This document shows, piece after piece, positions 9,626-16,576 of a stretch of DNA of 64,000 bases. Below the pieces are notes generated by a model. The model saw only the letters and a list, made by a program, of their open reading frames with translations. It was not told the DNA's origin and searched no databases. Every line of letters starts with the position of its first letter. The stretch's first letter is position 1. The translations under genes were made by a program, and so were the position numbers. The stretch covers positions 1,054,001-1,118,000 of the forward strand of contig CP101406.1 in NCBI GenBank assembly GCA_024758765.1, read 5' to 3'. The stretch comes from Mycobacterium sp. SVM_VP21. GTDB lineage: Bacteria > Actinomycetota > Actinomycetes > Mycobacteriales > Mycobacteriaceae.

Positions 9626-10098
9626 GCGACCAGCCGCGGATGCAGCCGCTGCGGGGCGATCTCGACGCCGGCCGCCAGGTCGTCGGCCAAATGCGCGGCG
9701 AAGCCCAGCAATCCGGCGAGATCGATCCCGAACGGGGCCGGGGGCCGCACCGACGCCAGATGCTCGGCGCCGCGGCGCAACAAGCTGACCGCGCCAGCGA
9801 CGTTGCCACGCTGAACGTGGGTGACTCCGACGGCAAGCTGTGCCAAGCCCTGCCACAGTTCACGCTCAGTGGGGGGCCGATGCTTCCAAGCGGCTTCCAG
9901 CACCTCGTGGGCGTTGAACGCCAGCCCATCGTCCAGCAACAGCTGCGCGTAGGCGAGCATCTGGGCCGGCGGCAGATCGAGGTCGTCGGGAACACCTTCG
10001 ACCCCGCCCTGGCTGCCGCGGGGCAGCGGGCGGCCCAGCCGATCACGCGGGCGGGCATTACGGGGGCGGCCCGAATCGTCGCGGTCGCGGGTTGTCAC
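9622..10098 (-). CDS. DUF309 domain protein
   Basis: 158 residues. Contains the DUF309 hallmark segments LLLDDGLAFNAHEVLEAAWK and ELWQGLAQLAVGVTHVQRGN, an all-helical family of unknown function. The first 30 residues are Arg/Asp-rich and probably disordered. It starts at GTG (10098) and its stop overlaps the galT start (GTGA), making it the first gene of the galactose operon. A direct role in galactose use is not implied by the family. Confidence 0.85.
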   Translation of the reverse strand: MTTRDRDDSGRPRNARPRDRLGRPLPRGSQGGVEGVPDDLDLPPAQMLAYAQLLLDDGLAFNAHEVLEAAWKHRPPTERELWQGLAQLAVGVTHVQRGNVAGAVSLLRRGAEHLASVRPPAPFGIDLAGLLGFAAHLADDLAAGVEIAPQRLHPRLVA

Positions 10099-10119
10099 CT
10101 GTCCATCATGGCAAGCCGG

Positions 10120-10905
10120 TCAGGCGGGCTTGGCAGCAATCACCTCGATAGCGGCCATGTTGTCGCGGTGGCGACGGAACGTCGCACGCATATTGAGCAC
10201 CCGGGCCCGCGCATCGGAATCACGCAGCACGTTGAACACGAACCGCAGCGCCCCGAACAGACCCTCGTCGGCGATCAACCGATGCGGCTCCAACAGCGCC
10301 ATCGGTGCGTAGGAGATCTTCTCCACGGTGAAGCCGGCGTCGGTGAGCAACTCGGTCCACTCCGCGGCGGTCAGCGGGCGGGCGTTGACCTTGATGGAGC
10401 GGGCCAGCGCGGTGCGGACTTCATCTTTTACGGCCTCGGGTACGTCGATGGGCTGCAGGACCATCTCGTGAATGGCGTAGCGGCCGCCCGGGCGCAGCAC
10501 TCGGAAGACCTCCCCCATGATCTCGGCCTTGTGGGCGTTGGTCTGCATGGTCAACATCGCTTCGCCGATGACGACGTCGGCGCTGTCGCCCTCCAGGCCG
10601 GTCTTCGACGCTTCGCCGGTGACCACCCGGCCCCGTTCGCCGATCACCGAGCGGACCACGCCGGCGGCGTTCTCATCGGCCTCGACGCCGATGTAGGTAG
10701 CGGGGCCGTTCTGCAGGATCTCTTTCGCGGTGCGACCCATGCCGGGCGCGAGTTCCACCACGTCGGCGCCGGCCAGCTGCGCATCGGCCAGCATCCGGTG
10801 GGTCAGTCCGAGCCCGCCGGGCCGCAGCACGCGTTTGCCGAGACGGGCGAACAGCCAGTGGCCGGGCAGATCAGCGGTCTTGCGGTCGGGCATCGGCAGG
10901 CTCAT
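10120..10905 (-). CDS. SAM-dependent class I methyltransferase
   Basis: 261 residues. The SAM-binding motif I reads VVELAPGMGRTAKEIL (about 49-64), with an acidic end of strand 2 (YIGVEADENAAG) and a VFRVLRPGGRYAIHEM segment (motif III) near 140. The fold is the UbiE/COQ5-like Methyltransf_11 type. The acceptor is unknown; a C-terminal domain (about 170-255) probably shapes it. An imperfect IdeR-like iron box lies six bases upstream of the ATG (separate entry). It ends 21 bases before the DUF309 start, so it could be read together with that operon. Confidence 0.82.
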   Translation of the reverse strand: MSLPMPDRKTADLPGHWLFARLGKRVLRPGGLGLTHRMLADAQLAGADVVELAPGMGRTAKEILQNGPATYIGVEADENAAGVVRSVIGERGRVVTGEASKTGLEGDSADVVIGEAMLTMQTNAHKAEIMGEVFRVLRPGGRYAIHEMVLQPIDVPEAVKDEVRTALARSIKVNARPLTAAEWTELLTDAGFTVEKISYAPMALLEPHRLIADEGLFGALRFVFNVLRDSDARARVLNMRATFRRHRDNMAAIEVIAAKPA

Positions 10906-10910
10906 GCAAC

Positions 10911-10929
10911 GAAGGTTAGCCTTACCAGC
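10911..10929 (-). promoter_or_regulatory. Imperfect IdeR-like iron box
   Basis: Read on the minus strand, the core GGTAAGGCTAACCT matches the mycobacterial IdeR consensus TTAGGTTAGSCTAACCTAA at about 13 of 19 positions. The central half-sites are well kept and the outer ends poorly. It is six bases from the ATG of the methyltransferase gene, a position where binding would block transcription or initiation. Chance similarity is possible. Confidence 0.3.
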
Positions 10930-10993
10930 CTTGAGTCCGCCAGGGGACTTTAGACCCCTTTTTCTCCTTTAAATAGCGGGATGGTCTGTCGTT

Positions 10994-12592
10994 TCAGACC
11001 ACCTGGCGGCCGGCCAGGAAGGTGGCGCGTACTTCAAGATCGGCGATCTCTTCCGGGGCGACGGTGCGGGGGTCGGCCGACAACACCACCAGGTCGGCAT
11101 ACTTGCCCACCTCAAGGGATCCGGTCACGTCGTCGGCAAACAGCTGCCAGGCTGCATCGAGGGTTTGCGCCCTGATCGCCTGCTCGACAGTGAGCCGCTC
11201 GTCGGGCGCCAGGACCCGCCCGCTGGGCGCGCGCCGCGTGGCGGCGACACTGATGTTGCGCAACGGCTCTTCGGGGGTGACCGGCGCGTCATTGTGCAGT
11301 GAGATGCGCATACCCGTCGCGACGGCGGATGCCGCCGGCATCCACCGCGAACCGTGTTCCTCCCCGAACAGTCCGTCGACCAGAACATCACCCCAGTAGT
11401 GCAGGTGGTCGACGAACAGGCTGCAGGTCACGCCCAGCGCGGCGGCGCGGCGCAGTTGCTCGGGGCGGATGGCGCCGACGTGTTCGAGGCGCAACCGGTG
11501 ATCGGGCCGCGGGTGCCGACGCAGCACGTCCTCGTAGACGTCCAGGATGGTGTCGACCCCGTTGTCGCCGTGCACATGGCAGGCCATCTGCCAGCCGCGG
11601 GGGAAGTACGCCTCGACGATGCGGGTCAGTTGTTCGCCGGTGTAGTTGGCATGCCCGCACGATCCGGGTTCGACGCCGATGGTGCGGGTGGCGTCGGTGT
11701 CCAGATACGGGAACGACAGGTCAATGTTGCCGATCCACGGTGAGCCGTCCACCCAGATCTTGATACCGATCTGGCGCGCCATGTCGTCGCCGTCCCCCGG
11801 CGAAGCATCGGTGTGCAACGCCGGGTTGGAGATCTCGTAGGTGCGCAGGCGCACGGTCAGTTCGTCGTGCAGTTCTTGGACCAGCGGCCGAAACTGCGGC
11901 GAGAACGCCATCTCCGAAATTGTTGTCAGCCCGGCCCGGTTGAGCCGCGCGCATTCGGCGCGCAGCATCGCCGGGGCGTCGCCGGGCAACATCGCCTTGC
12001 CCAGCAGTGGAATGAGTGCGGCGGTTTCCTCCGCGGTGCCATCCAGTTCACCGGCGGCATCGCGGCCGTATTTCGCACCGATCGGGTCGGGGGTGTCGCG
12101 GCTCAACCCGCCCTGCCGGGCTGCCGCATTGTTGAAGTAAGCCTTGTGGCCCGAGTTGTGCACGATCACCAGCGGGTGGTCCGGGGCGACGCTGTCCAGC
12201 CAGGCCAACGTCGGTTCGGGCAGCCCCGGCTGCAACAACTGGTCCCAGCCGACCGCGTATGCCCCCTCGGCGCCGCGAGCGGCGACCTCGTTGCGGACCA
12301 GATCCACCACGGCGTCGGCGTCGGTCAGGGTGACCGGCCGGATATCGACCATCCGGCCGGACAGCACGACGGACTCCATCAGCGGATGTCCGTGGGCCTC
12401 GACGAAGCCGGGCAATACGCAGCCGTCGCCGATGTCGAGCACCCGGGTTTCAGGGCCGATGAACGCGTCGATGTCCGTGCGGTCGCCGACCGCGACGATG
12501 CGTCCATCGGTGACCGCCAGCGCCTCGGCGGTCGGTTGCGCGTCGTTGACCGTGAGTATCGTGCCGGTGACAACGAGATCCGCTGCGGGCAT
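10994..12592 (-). CDS. YtcJ-like metal-dependent amidohydrolase
   Basis: 532 residues, cytoplasmic. It opens with the typical DLVVTGTILTVNDAQPTAEALAV strand-rich segment. The first metal site is VLPGFVEAHGHP (about 60-71), where many relatives have DxHxH; here it reads E-A-H-G-H. Later come CHVHGDNGVDTILDV (about 336), RLEHVGAIRP and SLHNDAPVTPEEP, which supply further metal ligands, and a C-terminal SLEVGKYADLVVLSADP. The composition matches the amidohydrolase-3 (YtcJ) family, of which Rv0552 (534 residues) is a mycobacterial member; direct orthology is uncertain. Substrate unknown. Transcribed divergently from the PPOX gene. Confidence 0.88.
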   Translation of the reverse strand: MPAADLVVTGTILTVNDAQPTAEALAVTDGRIVAVGDRTDIDAFIGPETRVLDIGDGCVLPGFVEAHGHPLMESVVLSGRMVDIRPVTLTDADAVVDLVRNEVAARGAEGAYAVGWDQLLQPGLPEPTLAWLDSVAPDHPLVIVHNSGHKAYFNNAAARQGGLSRDTPDPIGAKYGRDAAGELDGTAEETAALIPLLGKAMLPGDAPAMLRAECARLNRAGLTTISEMAFSPQFRPLVQELHDELTVRLRTYEISNPALHTDASPGDGDDMARQIGIKIWVDGSPWIGNIDLSFPYLDTDATRTIGVEPGSCGHANYTGEQLTRIVEAYFPRGWQMACHVHGDNGVDTILDVYEDVLRRHPRPDHRLRLEHVGAIRPEQLRRAAALGVTCSLFVDHLHYWGDVLVDGLFGEEHGSRWMPAASAVATGMRISLHNDAPVTPEEPLRNISVAATRRAPSGRVLAPDERLTVEQAIRAQTLDAAWQLFADDVTGSLEVGKYADLVVLSADPRTVAPEEIADLEVRATFLAGRQVV

Positions 12593-12666
12593 TCCGGGCT
12601 CCTTCTCGGCAGGCTTCGCCGGAGTGTAAGTGGAATAGCGAAGCGTCCACCGCTGTTCGAGCCGGT

Positions 12667-13098
12667 ATGCCCAAACCCTTTACCGAGACCGAGCGTGAGC
12701 AGTTTCTCGCCGACAAGCACGTCGCCGTCTTATCCGTCGCCGCCACCGATGGCCGCCCGCCGGCCAGCGTCCCGATTTGGTACGACTACACCCCCGGCGG
12801 CGACATCCTGGTCAATACCGGCGCCGGCCGGCGGAAGGCCAAGCTGATCGAACAGGCCGGTGTGGTGACGCTGGTGGTACAGCGCGAAGAACTGCCCTAC
12901 CAGTACGTGGTCGTCGAAGGCACCGTGGTCAATGCGGCCACGCCGGCCCCGCTGCCGCAGCGCGAGGCCATCGCGATCCGCTACCTGGGCCAGGAAGGCG
13001 GCCGGGCGTTCGCCGCCAACATGGACGGCGCATCCAGCGTCCTGTTCACCATCCGGCCGGACCGCTGGCTGACTGCCGACTTCTCCGGCGACCTGTAG
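12667..13098 (+). CDS. PPOX-class (FMN/F420) split-barrel protein
   Basis: 143 residues; pyridoxamine-phosphate-oxidase-like split barrel that binds FMN or, in many mycobacterial relatives such as Rv1155 and Rv2074, coenzyme F420. Typical segments are FLADKHVAVLSVAATDGRPPASVPIWYDY near the start, NTGAGRRKAKLIEQAG (cofactor phosphate contact) and the C-terminal FTIRPDRWLTADFSGDL. Small single-domain length is normal. It is probably a flavin or deazaflavin oxidoreductase of unknown substrate. Confidence 0.85.
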   Translation: MPKPFTETEREQFLADKHVAVLSVAATDGRPPASVPIWYDYTPGGDILVNTGAGRRKAKLIEQAGVVTLVVQREELPYQYVVVEGTVVNAATPAPLPQREAIAIRYLGQEGGRAFAANMDGASSVLFTIRPDRWLTADFSGDL

Positions 13099-13138
13099 GC
13101 GGTTGGCTTTTGGCGCCTGATGACGAAGGCTCGTTGTG

Positions 13139-14134
13139 ATGCTGCCCGTGCTGGACCTGTCTGACGCCGATACCGATCCCGCGGCGTTTCGCCTGGCCCT
13201 GCGGGAGGCCACGCACACTTGCGGCTTCTTCTATCTCATCGGCCATGGCATACCCGATGAGCAGATCGCCAAGATCCTCGCTCTGGCCCGGCAGTTCTTC
13301 AAGCTGCCCGAGACGGAGAAGAACCAGATCAGCCAGTTGAAAAGCCCGCATTTCCGGGGTTATTCACGTCTGGGCGGCGAGCTGACGAACGGGCACGTGG
13401 ACTGGCGAGAGCAGATCGACATCGGACCTGAACGCCCAGCGTTGCCCGAAGCGGAGGGTTACTGGCACCTGCAGGGCCCGAACCTCTGGCCGGCGCGACC
13501 CGCATCCTTCCGCTCAGTGTTCGAAGCGTGGGACCGATCCCTGTCTTCGGCGGGCCTGCAACTGCTCCGGCACTGGGCGGCGTCATTGGGAGCCGCCGAG
13601 GATCTGTTCGACGACGCATTCGCCGCATCGCCGGCGACACTGATCAAGGTCATTCGCTACCCGGCAAGCCCTGCGGACGGCCAAGGCGTCGGCGCCCACA
13701 AGGATTCGGGCGTCTTGACCCTGCTGCTCGTCGAGCCGGATTCCGAAGGACTTCAAGTGGAGAGCTCACCCGGCGAGTGGGTCGACGTTCCCCCGCGGGC
13801 CGGTGCGTTCATCGTCAACATCGGCGAACTGCTCGAAGTCGCGACCGACGGCTACCTGCGGGCCACGCGTCACCGAGTGCGCTCGCCGCAACCCGGCACC
13901 GACCGGATATCTGTTCCGTACTTTCTCAACCCGGCGCTGGATGCCACCGTTCCGCGCATCACCTTGCCCGCCGAGCTGGCTGTCCTGGCCCGGGGCGTCG
14001 AGACCGATCCGGACAACCCCATCTTCAACACCTATGGCGAGAACGCGTGGAAGTCCCGCACCCGGGCTCACCCCGACGTCGCCGAACTGCATCACGGGAT
14101 CACGCCGACCAGTTCGCAACGATCGGCGTACTGA
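13139..14134 (+). CDS. 2-oxoglutarate/Fe(II)-dependent dioxygenase, isopenicillin N synthase-like
   Basis: About 331 residues. An N-terminal DIOX_N segment (LDLSDADTDPAAF; THTCGFFYLIGHGIP) precedes the double-stranded beta-helix domain. Iron ligands are visible as H-x-D in GAHKDSG (about 182) and a distal His in RATRHRVRSP (about 240), followed by the R-x-S type cosubstrate contact RISVPYFLNP. This is the complete IPNS-like architecture. A GTG three bases upstream is an alternative start. Substrate unknown. It lies just left of the tRNA-Tyr-associated element remnant. Confidence 0.88.
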   Translation: MLPVLDLSDADTDPAAFRLALREATHTCGFFYLIGHGIPDEQIAKILALARQFFKLPETEKNQISQLKSPHFRGYSRLGGELTNGHVDWREQIDIGPERPALPEAEGYWHLQGPNLWPARPASFRSVFEAWDRSLSSAGLQLLRHWAASLGAAEDLFDDAFAASPATLIKVIRYPASPADGQGVGAHKDSGVLTLLLVEPDSEGLQVESSPGEWVDVPPRAGAFIVNIGELLEVATDGYLRATRHRVRSPQPGTDRISVPYFLNPALDATVPRITLPAELAVLARGVETDPDNPIFNTYGENAWKSRTRAHPDVAELHHGITPTSSQRSAY

Positions 14135-14175
14135 AAGCTGGCCTTGCCCGCATGCGCGCTCAGCCTGGAAAGACG

Positions 14176-14266
14176 TCAGGGCCCCCAAATAACGGGGGCC
14201 TGACCAGTGTGTGGCAGGTACAGGATCCGAACCTGTGTCGGCTTCGCCGACGTATTTACAGTCCGC
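14176..14266 (-). repeat. Left copy of tRNA-Tyr 3' half plus terminator (att-like)
   Basis: This stretch repeats, with scattered changes, the terminator and 3' half of the intact tRNA-Tyr at 15844-15933. A GC-rich hairpin (14176-14203) is followed by the T-arm, variable arm and anticodon region. Similarity stops at TTTACAGTCCGCT. The T-loop carries a substitution (TCGGATC) and the anticodon stem is mismatched, and no 5' half follows, so it is not a functional tRNA gene. Its position and orientation fit the distal attachment repeat left by site-specific integration. The following 226 bases (to 14492) hold no gene but include a GTTGTGACAACTCCGTGACA motif (14368-14387) echoed at the right end. 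Confidence 0.72.
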
Positions 14267-14492
14267 TAAATGGTGTTTCTGGCTAACTCATGCTGTCGCA
14301 CAAAACTGGAATGACCTGCGCAAACCGTCTCACTGCGTCACACGGCAAATCGTCTCGTATCGCACGAGTTGTGACAACTCCGTGACAACTTTCGACGTGC
14401 CGCAGCCTGGGTGCCCGGACGAGATCATGCGGTGGACGATTTTCCAGGGAACCGTCCCAGTGGCGAGCCACGGCCGGTTATGGTGCTAGACC

Positions 14493-14834
14493 GTGACCAA
14501 TCAGCCCGGCTGGCGCGCCGACCCCGACGGCGCCCCGATGCTCCGTTTCCACGACGGCTATGAGTGGACGGCGCACACCGCGCCACTGCCGCCGCCAGGC
14601 CAGCAGTCGCCGGCCCCGCAGTCGGATGGCCGTATCACCATCCACTACGGGTTCGCGGTCGTCGCAGTCTTCTCTTTGATGGTCACCCTGTTGTTCGGCA
14701 TCCCGGCGTTCACCTCCGAGGATGGAAGCGGGATCGGTGTCGGCCTGGGTGTCTTTTGGGTGATATGGGGCGGCATGTGGACGCTGATCTGGACGGCGTT
14801 CGCGATCCATCACACCATCCGCAGCAAGCGGTAG
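14493..14834 (+). CDS. DUF2510-containing membrane protein
   Basis: 113 residues with a GTG start. The N-terminus reads QPGWRADPDGAPMLRFHDGYEWTAHT, the DUF2510 motif (GW-x-DP-x-G-x-x-R-x-x-DG-x-x-WT) common in actinobacterial membrane proteins. A Pro/Gln linker follows, then two transmembrane helices (about 52-72 and 78-102) and a short basic tail. Unknown function; envelope location inferred. It lies inside the tRNA-Tyr-flanked element remnant. Confidence 0.8.
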   Translation: MTNQPGWRADPDGAPMLRFHDGYEWTAHTAPLPPPGQQSPAPQSDGRITIHYGFAVVAVFSLMVTLLFGIPAFTSEDGSGIGVGLGVFWVIWGGMWTLIWTAFAIHHTIRSKR

Positions 14835-14899
14835 CCGATGGGTGATCCACGGACCCGGCAACGTCCGTCGAACCGACGCAGTCGGCGCCGGTCGCGGAG

Positions 14900-15442
14900 A
14901 TGGCGTACAGCGCTGAGCCGGCCGAGCTGGACGCCGGCGAGCAGTCGGCGTCGTGGTGGCGGCCCGCCGTGCTGGCCGCGGGCATCCTGGCGGCCGCCGG
15001 TGCGCTGGCCGGGGGCATCTACTTCGTGGGCCAGCCAGTGGCACCGACGGCGGGCGTCGGGACAACCAGTGCATCAGTTGCAGCCCCACCGCCTGCACCC
15101 AGCACGGTGACGGTGACCGCCGAGGCGCCGGCGCCACCGGTGATCACCGCGATGCCGGCCCCGCCGCCGGTGACCACCGTCGCCGAGGCTAAGCCGCCAG
15201 TTCCGCCGGAACCACTGCCGCCTGATGCCCTATTCACCCAGATGCTCGCCCGCGATGGCGTCGGAAACAGTCACCCCAGTGGGGCCATCGCCACCGCCAA
15301 AAATTTCTGCCAAAGCATGGCCGAGGGATGGACCGCCAACGATCTGGTCCTGGACATGAACAGGGCTGGGATGCCGTACCGCGAAGCCGTGGCATTCGTG
15401 CACGATGCCCGTGCCGTCTACTGCCCCAGTCTCGGCGGATAG
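14900..15442 (+). CDS. Membrane-anchored DUF732 protein
   Basis: 180 residues. One membrane anchor (about 20-45), then a Pro/Ala/Val/Thr-rich wall-spanning linker (about 46-110), then a C-terminal DUF732 domain (about 112-178). Its pattern is ALFTQMLARDGV, a Cys in KNFCQSMAEG, and a terminal VHDARAVYCPSL with the second conserved Cys. DUF732 domains are small mycobacterial extracytoplasmic modules of unknown role. It ends 17 bases before a strong intrinsic terminator and is inside the element remnant, possibly co-transcribed with the DUF2510 gene 65 bases upstream. Confidence 0.82.
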   Translation: MAYSAEPAELDAGEQSASWWRPAVLAAGILAAAGALAGGIYFVGQPVAPTAGVGTTSASVAAPPPAPSTVTVTAEAPAPPVITAMPAPPPVTTVAEAKPPVPPEPLPPDALFTQMLARDGVGNSHPSGAIATAKNFCQSMAEGWTANDLVLDMNRAGMPYREAVAFVHDARAVYCPSLGG

Positions 15443-15459
15443 CGCCCTGAACGACGAAT

Positions 15460-15490
15460 AGCGCCCCCGACCATAACGGTCGGGGGCGCT
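15460..15490 (+). terminator. Intrinsic terminator after the DUF732 gene
   Basis: Perfect 13-base-pair stem (AGCGCCCCCGACC against GGTCGGGGGCGCT) with a five-base loop, followed by TTCT. It lies just after the DUF732 stop codon and would close that transcription unit. Confidence 0.85.
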
Positions 15491-15665
15491 TCTACGCGGT
15501 GGTGCGTCAAACCATCGTCATCCAGACGCGTCACCCGCCTGTTGAGCACGATCGGCATGCCACTTTCGGGCGAACTCCAGCAGCGGCACATGCGGCGGTA
15601 CCTCGCTGGCAATCACAGCGCGGTCATCACTGCTCTGCCAGGCCAGATTGGCCAGCCGGTGCCAT

Positions 15666-15836
15666 TCACTGATGCACCTCAAGGGCGTGCCGATCGCCCT
15701 GATTTCCGCATGGCTCGGGCACGCCTCGAAGGCGTTCACGATGCAGACCTACGTGAATCCGAAGCCGGAGGCGCTGACCCTCGCAGCGCAGAGTTTCGCG
15801 CAAGTTGTGACAATCCGTGACAATTCTGGGCCTTGA
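15666..15836 (+). pseudogene. Tyrosine recombinase (integrase) C-terminal remnant
   Basis: About 56 codons reading SLMHLKGVPIALISAWLGHA followed by a QTYVNP segment. This is the last conserved block of phage-type tyrosine integrases, with the LGH box and the Tyr that would be the nucleophile. The catalytic core (first Arg, Lys, HxxR) and all N-terminal domains are missing. The open frame upstream to 15648 does not look like integrase, and the sequence from about 15491 to 15665 is unrecognised. It ends eight bases before the tRNA-Tyr terminator, exactly where an element's integrase gene would abut its attachment site. Non-functional as an integrase. Confidence 0.75.
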
Positions 15837-15843
15837 GAAAAAG

Positions 15844-15869
15844 TCAGGCCCCCTAAGTAGGGGGCCTGA
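15844..15869 (-). terminator. Intrinsic terminator of tRNA-Tyr
   Basis: A perfect 12-base-pair stem with a two-base loop (arm TCAGGCCCCCTA). On the minus strand it is followed by CTTTTTCTC, a T-run, and it lies seven bases after the 3' end of the tRNA-Tyr gene. A diverged copy accompanies the left tRNA fragment. Confidence 0.85.
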
Positions 15870-15933
15870 TCAGTTGTGGCAGGTACAGGATTCGAACCTG
15901 TGTAGGCTTCCGCCGACGGATTTACAGTCCGCT
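15844..15933 (-). repeat. Right copy of tRNA-Tyr 3' half plus terminator (att-like)
   Basis: Direct repeat partner of 14176-14266, same orientation, about 1.67 kb apart. It spans the terminator and the tRNA from its 3' end to the anticodon arm (TTTACAGTCCGCT). Homology ends inside the anticodon arm, a classic crossover region for tRNA-targeting integrases. Divergence between copies suggests an old event. Confidence 0.7.
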
Positions 15934-15959
15934 CCCATTGGCCGCTCGGGCAACCTGCC
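15877..15959 (-). tRNA. tRNA-Tyr (GUA)
   Basis: 83 nucleotides. Acceptor stem GGCAGGT pairs with ACCTGCC, with discriminator A. The anticodon arm CGGACTGTAAATCCG gives anticodon GUA. The long variable arm (TCGGCGGAAGCCTA) is the class II form expected of bacterial tRNA-Tyr, and the T-arm ACAGGTTCGAATCCTGT is standard. CCA is not encoded. The gene is intact despite serving as the apparent integration target of the neighbouring remnant. Confidence 0.95.
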
Positions 15960-16038
15960 GTAGTGCGCCTAGCAGACTACAACGAGGATGTACCTCAGAC
16001 GCAAACGGCCAGCACAACTCAAGGAGAGGACAGATCTC

Positions 16039-16530
16039 GTGGCGGACTCATCGTTCGACATCGTCAGCAAGGTCGACCGGCAGGAGGTCGACAACGCCTT
16101 GAACCAGGCCGCCAAGGAGCTGGCCACCCGGTTCGACTTCCGCGGCACCGACACCACCATCGCCTGGAAGGGCGAGGAGAGCATCGAGCTGGTCAGCTCC
16201 ACCGAGGAGCGGGTCAAGGCTGCCGTCGACGTGTTCAAGGAGAAACTGATCCGCCGCGACATCTCCATGAAGGCGTTCGACGCCGGGGACCCGCAGCCGT
16301 CGGGCAAGACCTACAAAGTCAGCGGCAGCCTCAAGCAGGGTATCGACGCCGAGCACGCCAAGAAGATCAACAAGCTGATCCGCGACGAGGGCCCCAAGGG
16401 CGTCAAATCCCAGGTCCAGGGCGACGAGATCCGGGTGTCGTCGAAGAAGCGCGACGACCTGCAGGCGGTCCAGGCACTGCTCAAAGGCGCCGATCTGGAC
16501 GTCGCCTTGCAGTTTGTGAATTACCGGTAA
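16039..16530 (+). CDS. yajQ: YajQ family nucleotide-binding protein
   Basis: 163 residues, UPF0234/YajQ (Rv0566c-like). The N-terminus [20 protein letters not shown] and the C-terminus [25 protein letters not shown] are family-diagnostic. YajQ proteins bind nucleic acid or nucleotides, and some bind cyclic di-GMP; the exact mycobacterial role is unknown. The frame extends upstream to 15988, but the GTG at 16039 gives the family-length protein and has an AAGGAGAGG ribosome binding site. Confidence 0.93.
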   Translation: MADSSFDIVSKVDRQEVDNALNQAAKELATRFDFRGTDTTIAWKGEESIELVSSTEERVKAAVDVFKEKLIRRDISMKAFDAGDPQPSGKTYKVSGSLKQGIDAEHAKKINKLIRDEGPKGVKSQVQGDEIRVSSKKRDDLQAVQALLKGADLDVALQFVNYR

Positions 16531-16576
16531 CCGGTACCGCTGGTCCGACCGCCTCTGCGTGCTTAGGCTGGGGCTC

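Noticed and set aside
9526..10953. 475-codon plus-strand frame across galT, DUF309 and methyltransferase genes
   Set aside because: Antisense to three clear enzyme genes; composition (Gln/His/Arg) is typical of a shadow frame.
14212..14290. Second tRNA-Tyr gene
   Set aside because: Only the 3' half is present, the T-loop and anticodon stem are damaged, and no 5' half or acceptor strand follows; treated as an attachment-site copy.
15518..15739. 73-codon minus-strand frame in the element remnant
   Set aside because: Overlaps the integrase relic on the other strand, no ribosome binding site or family resemblance that I can support.
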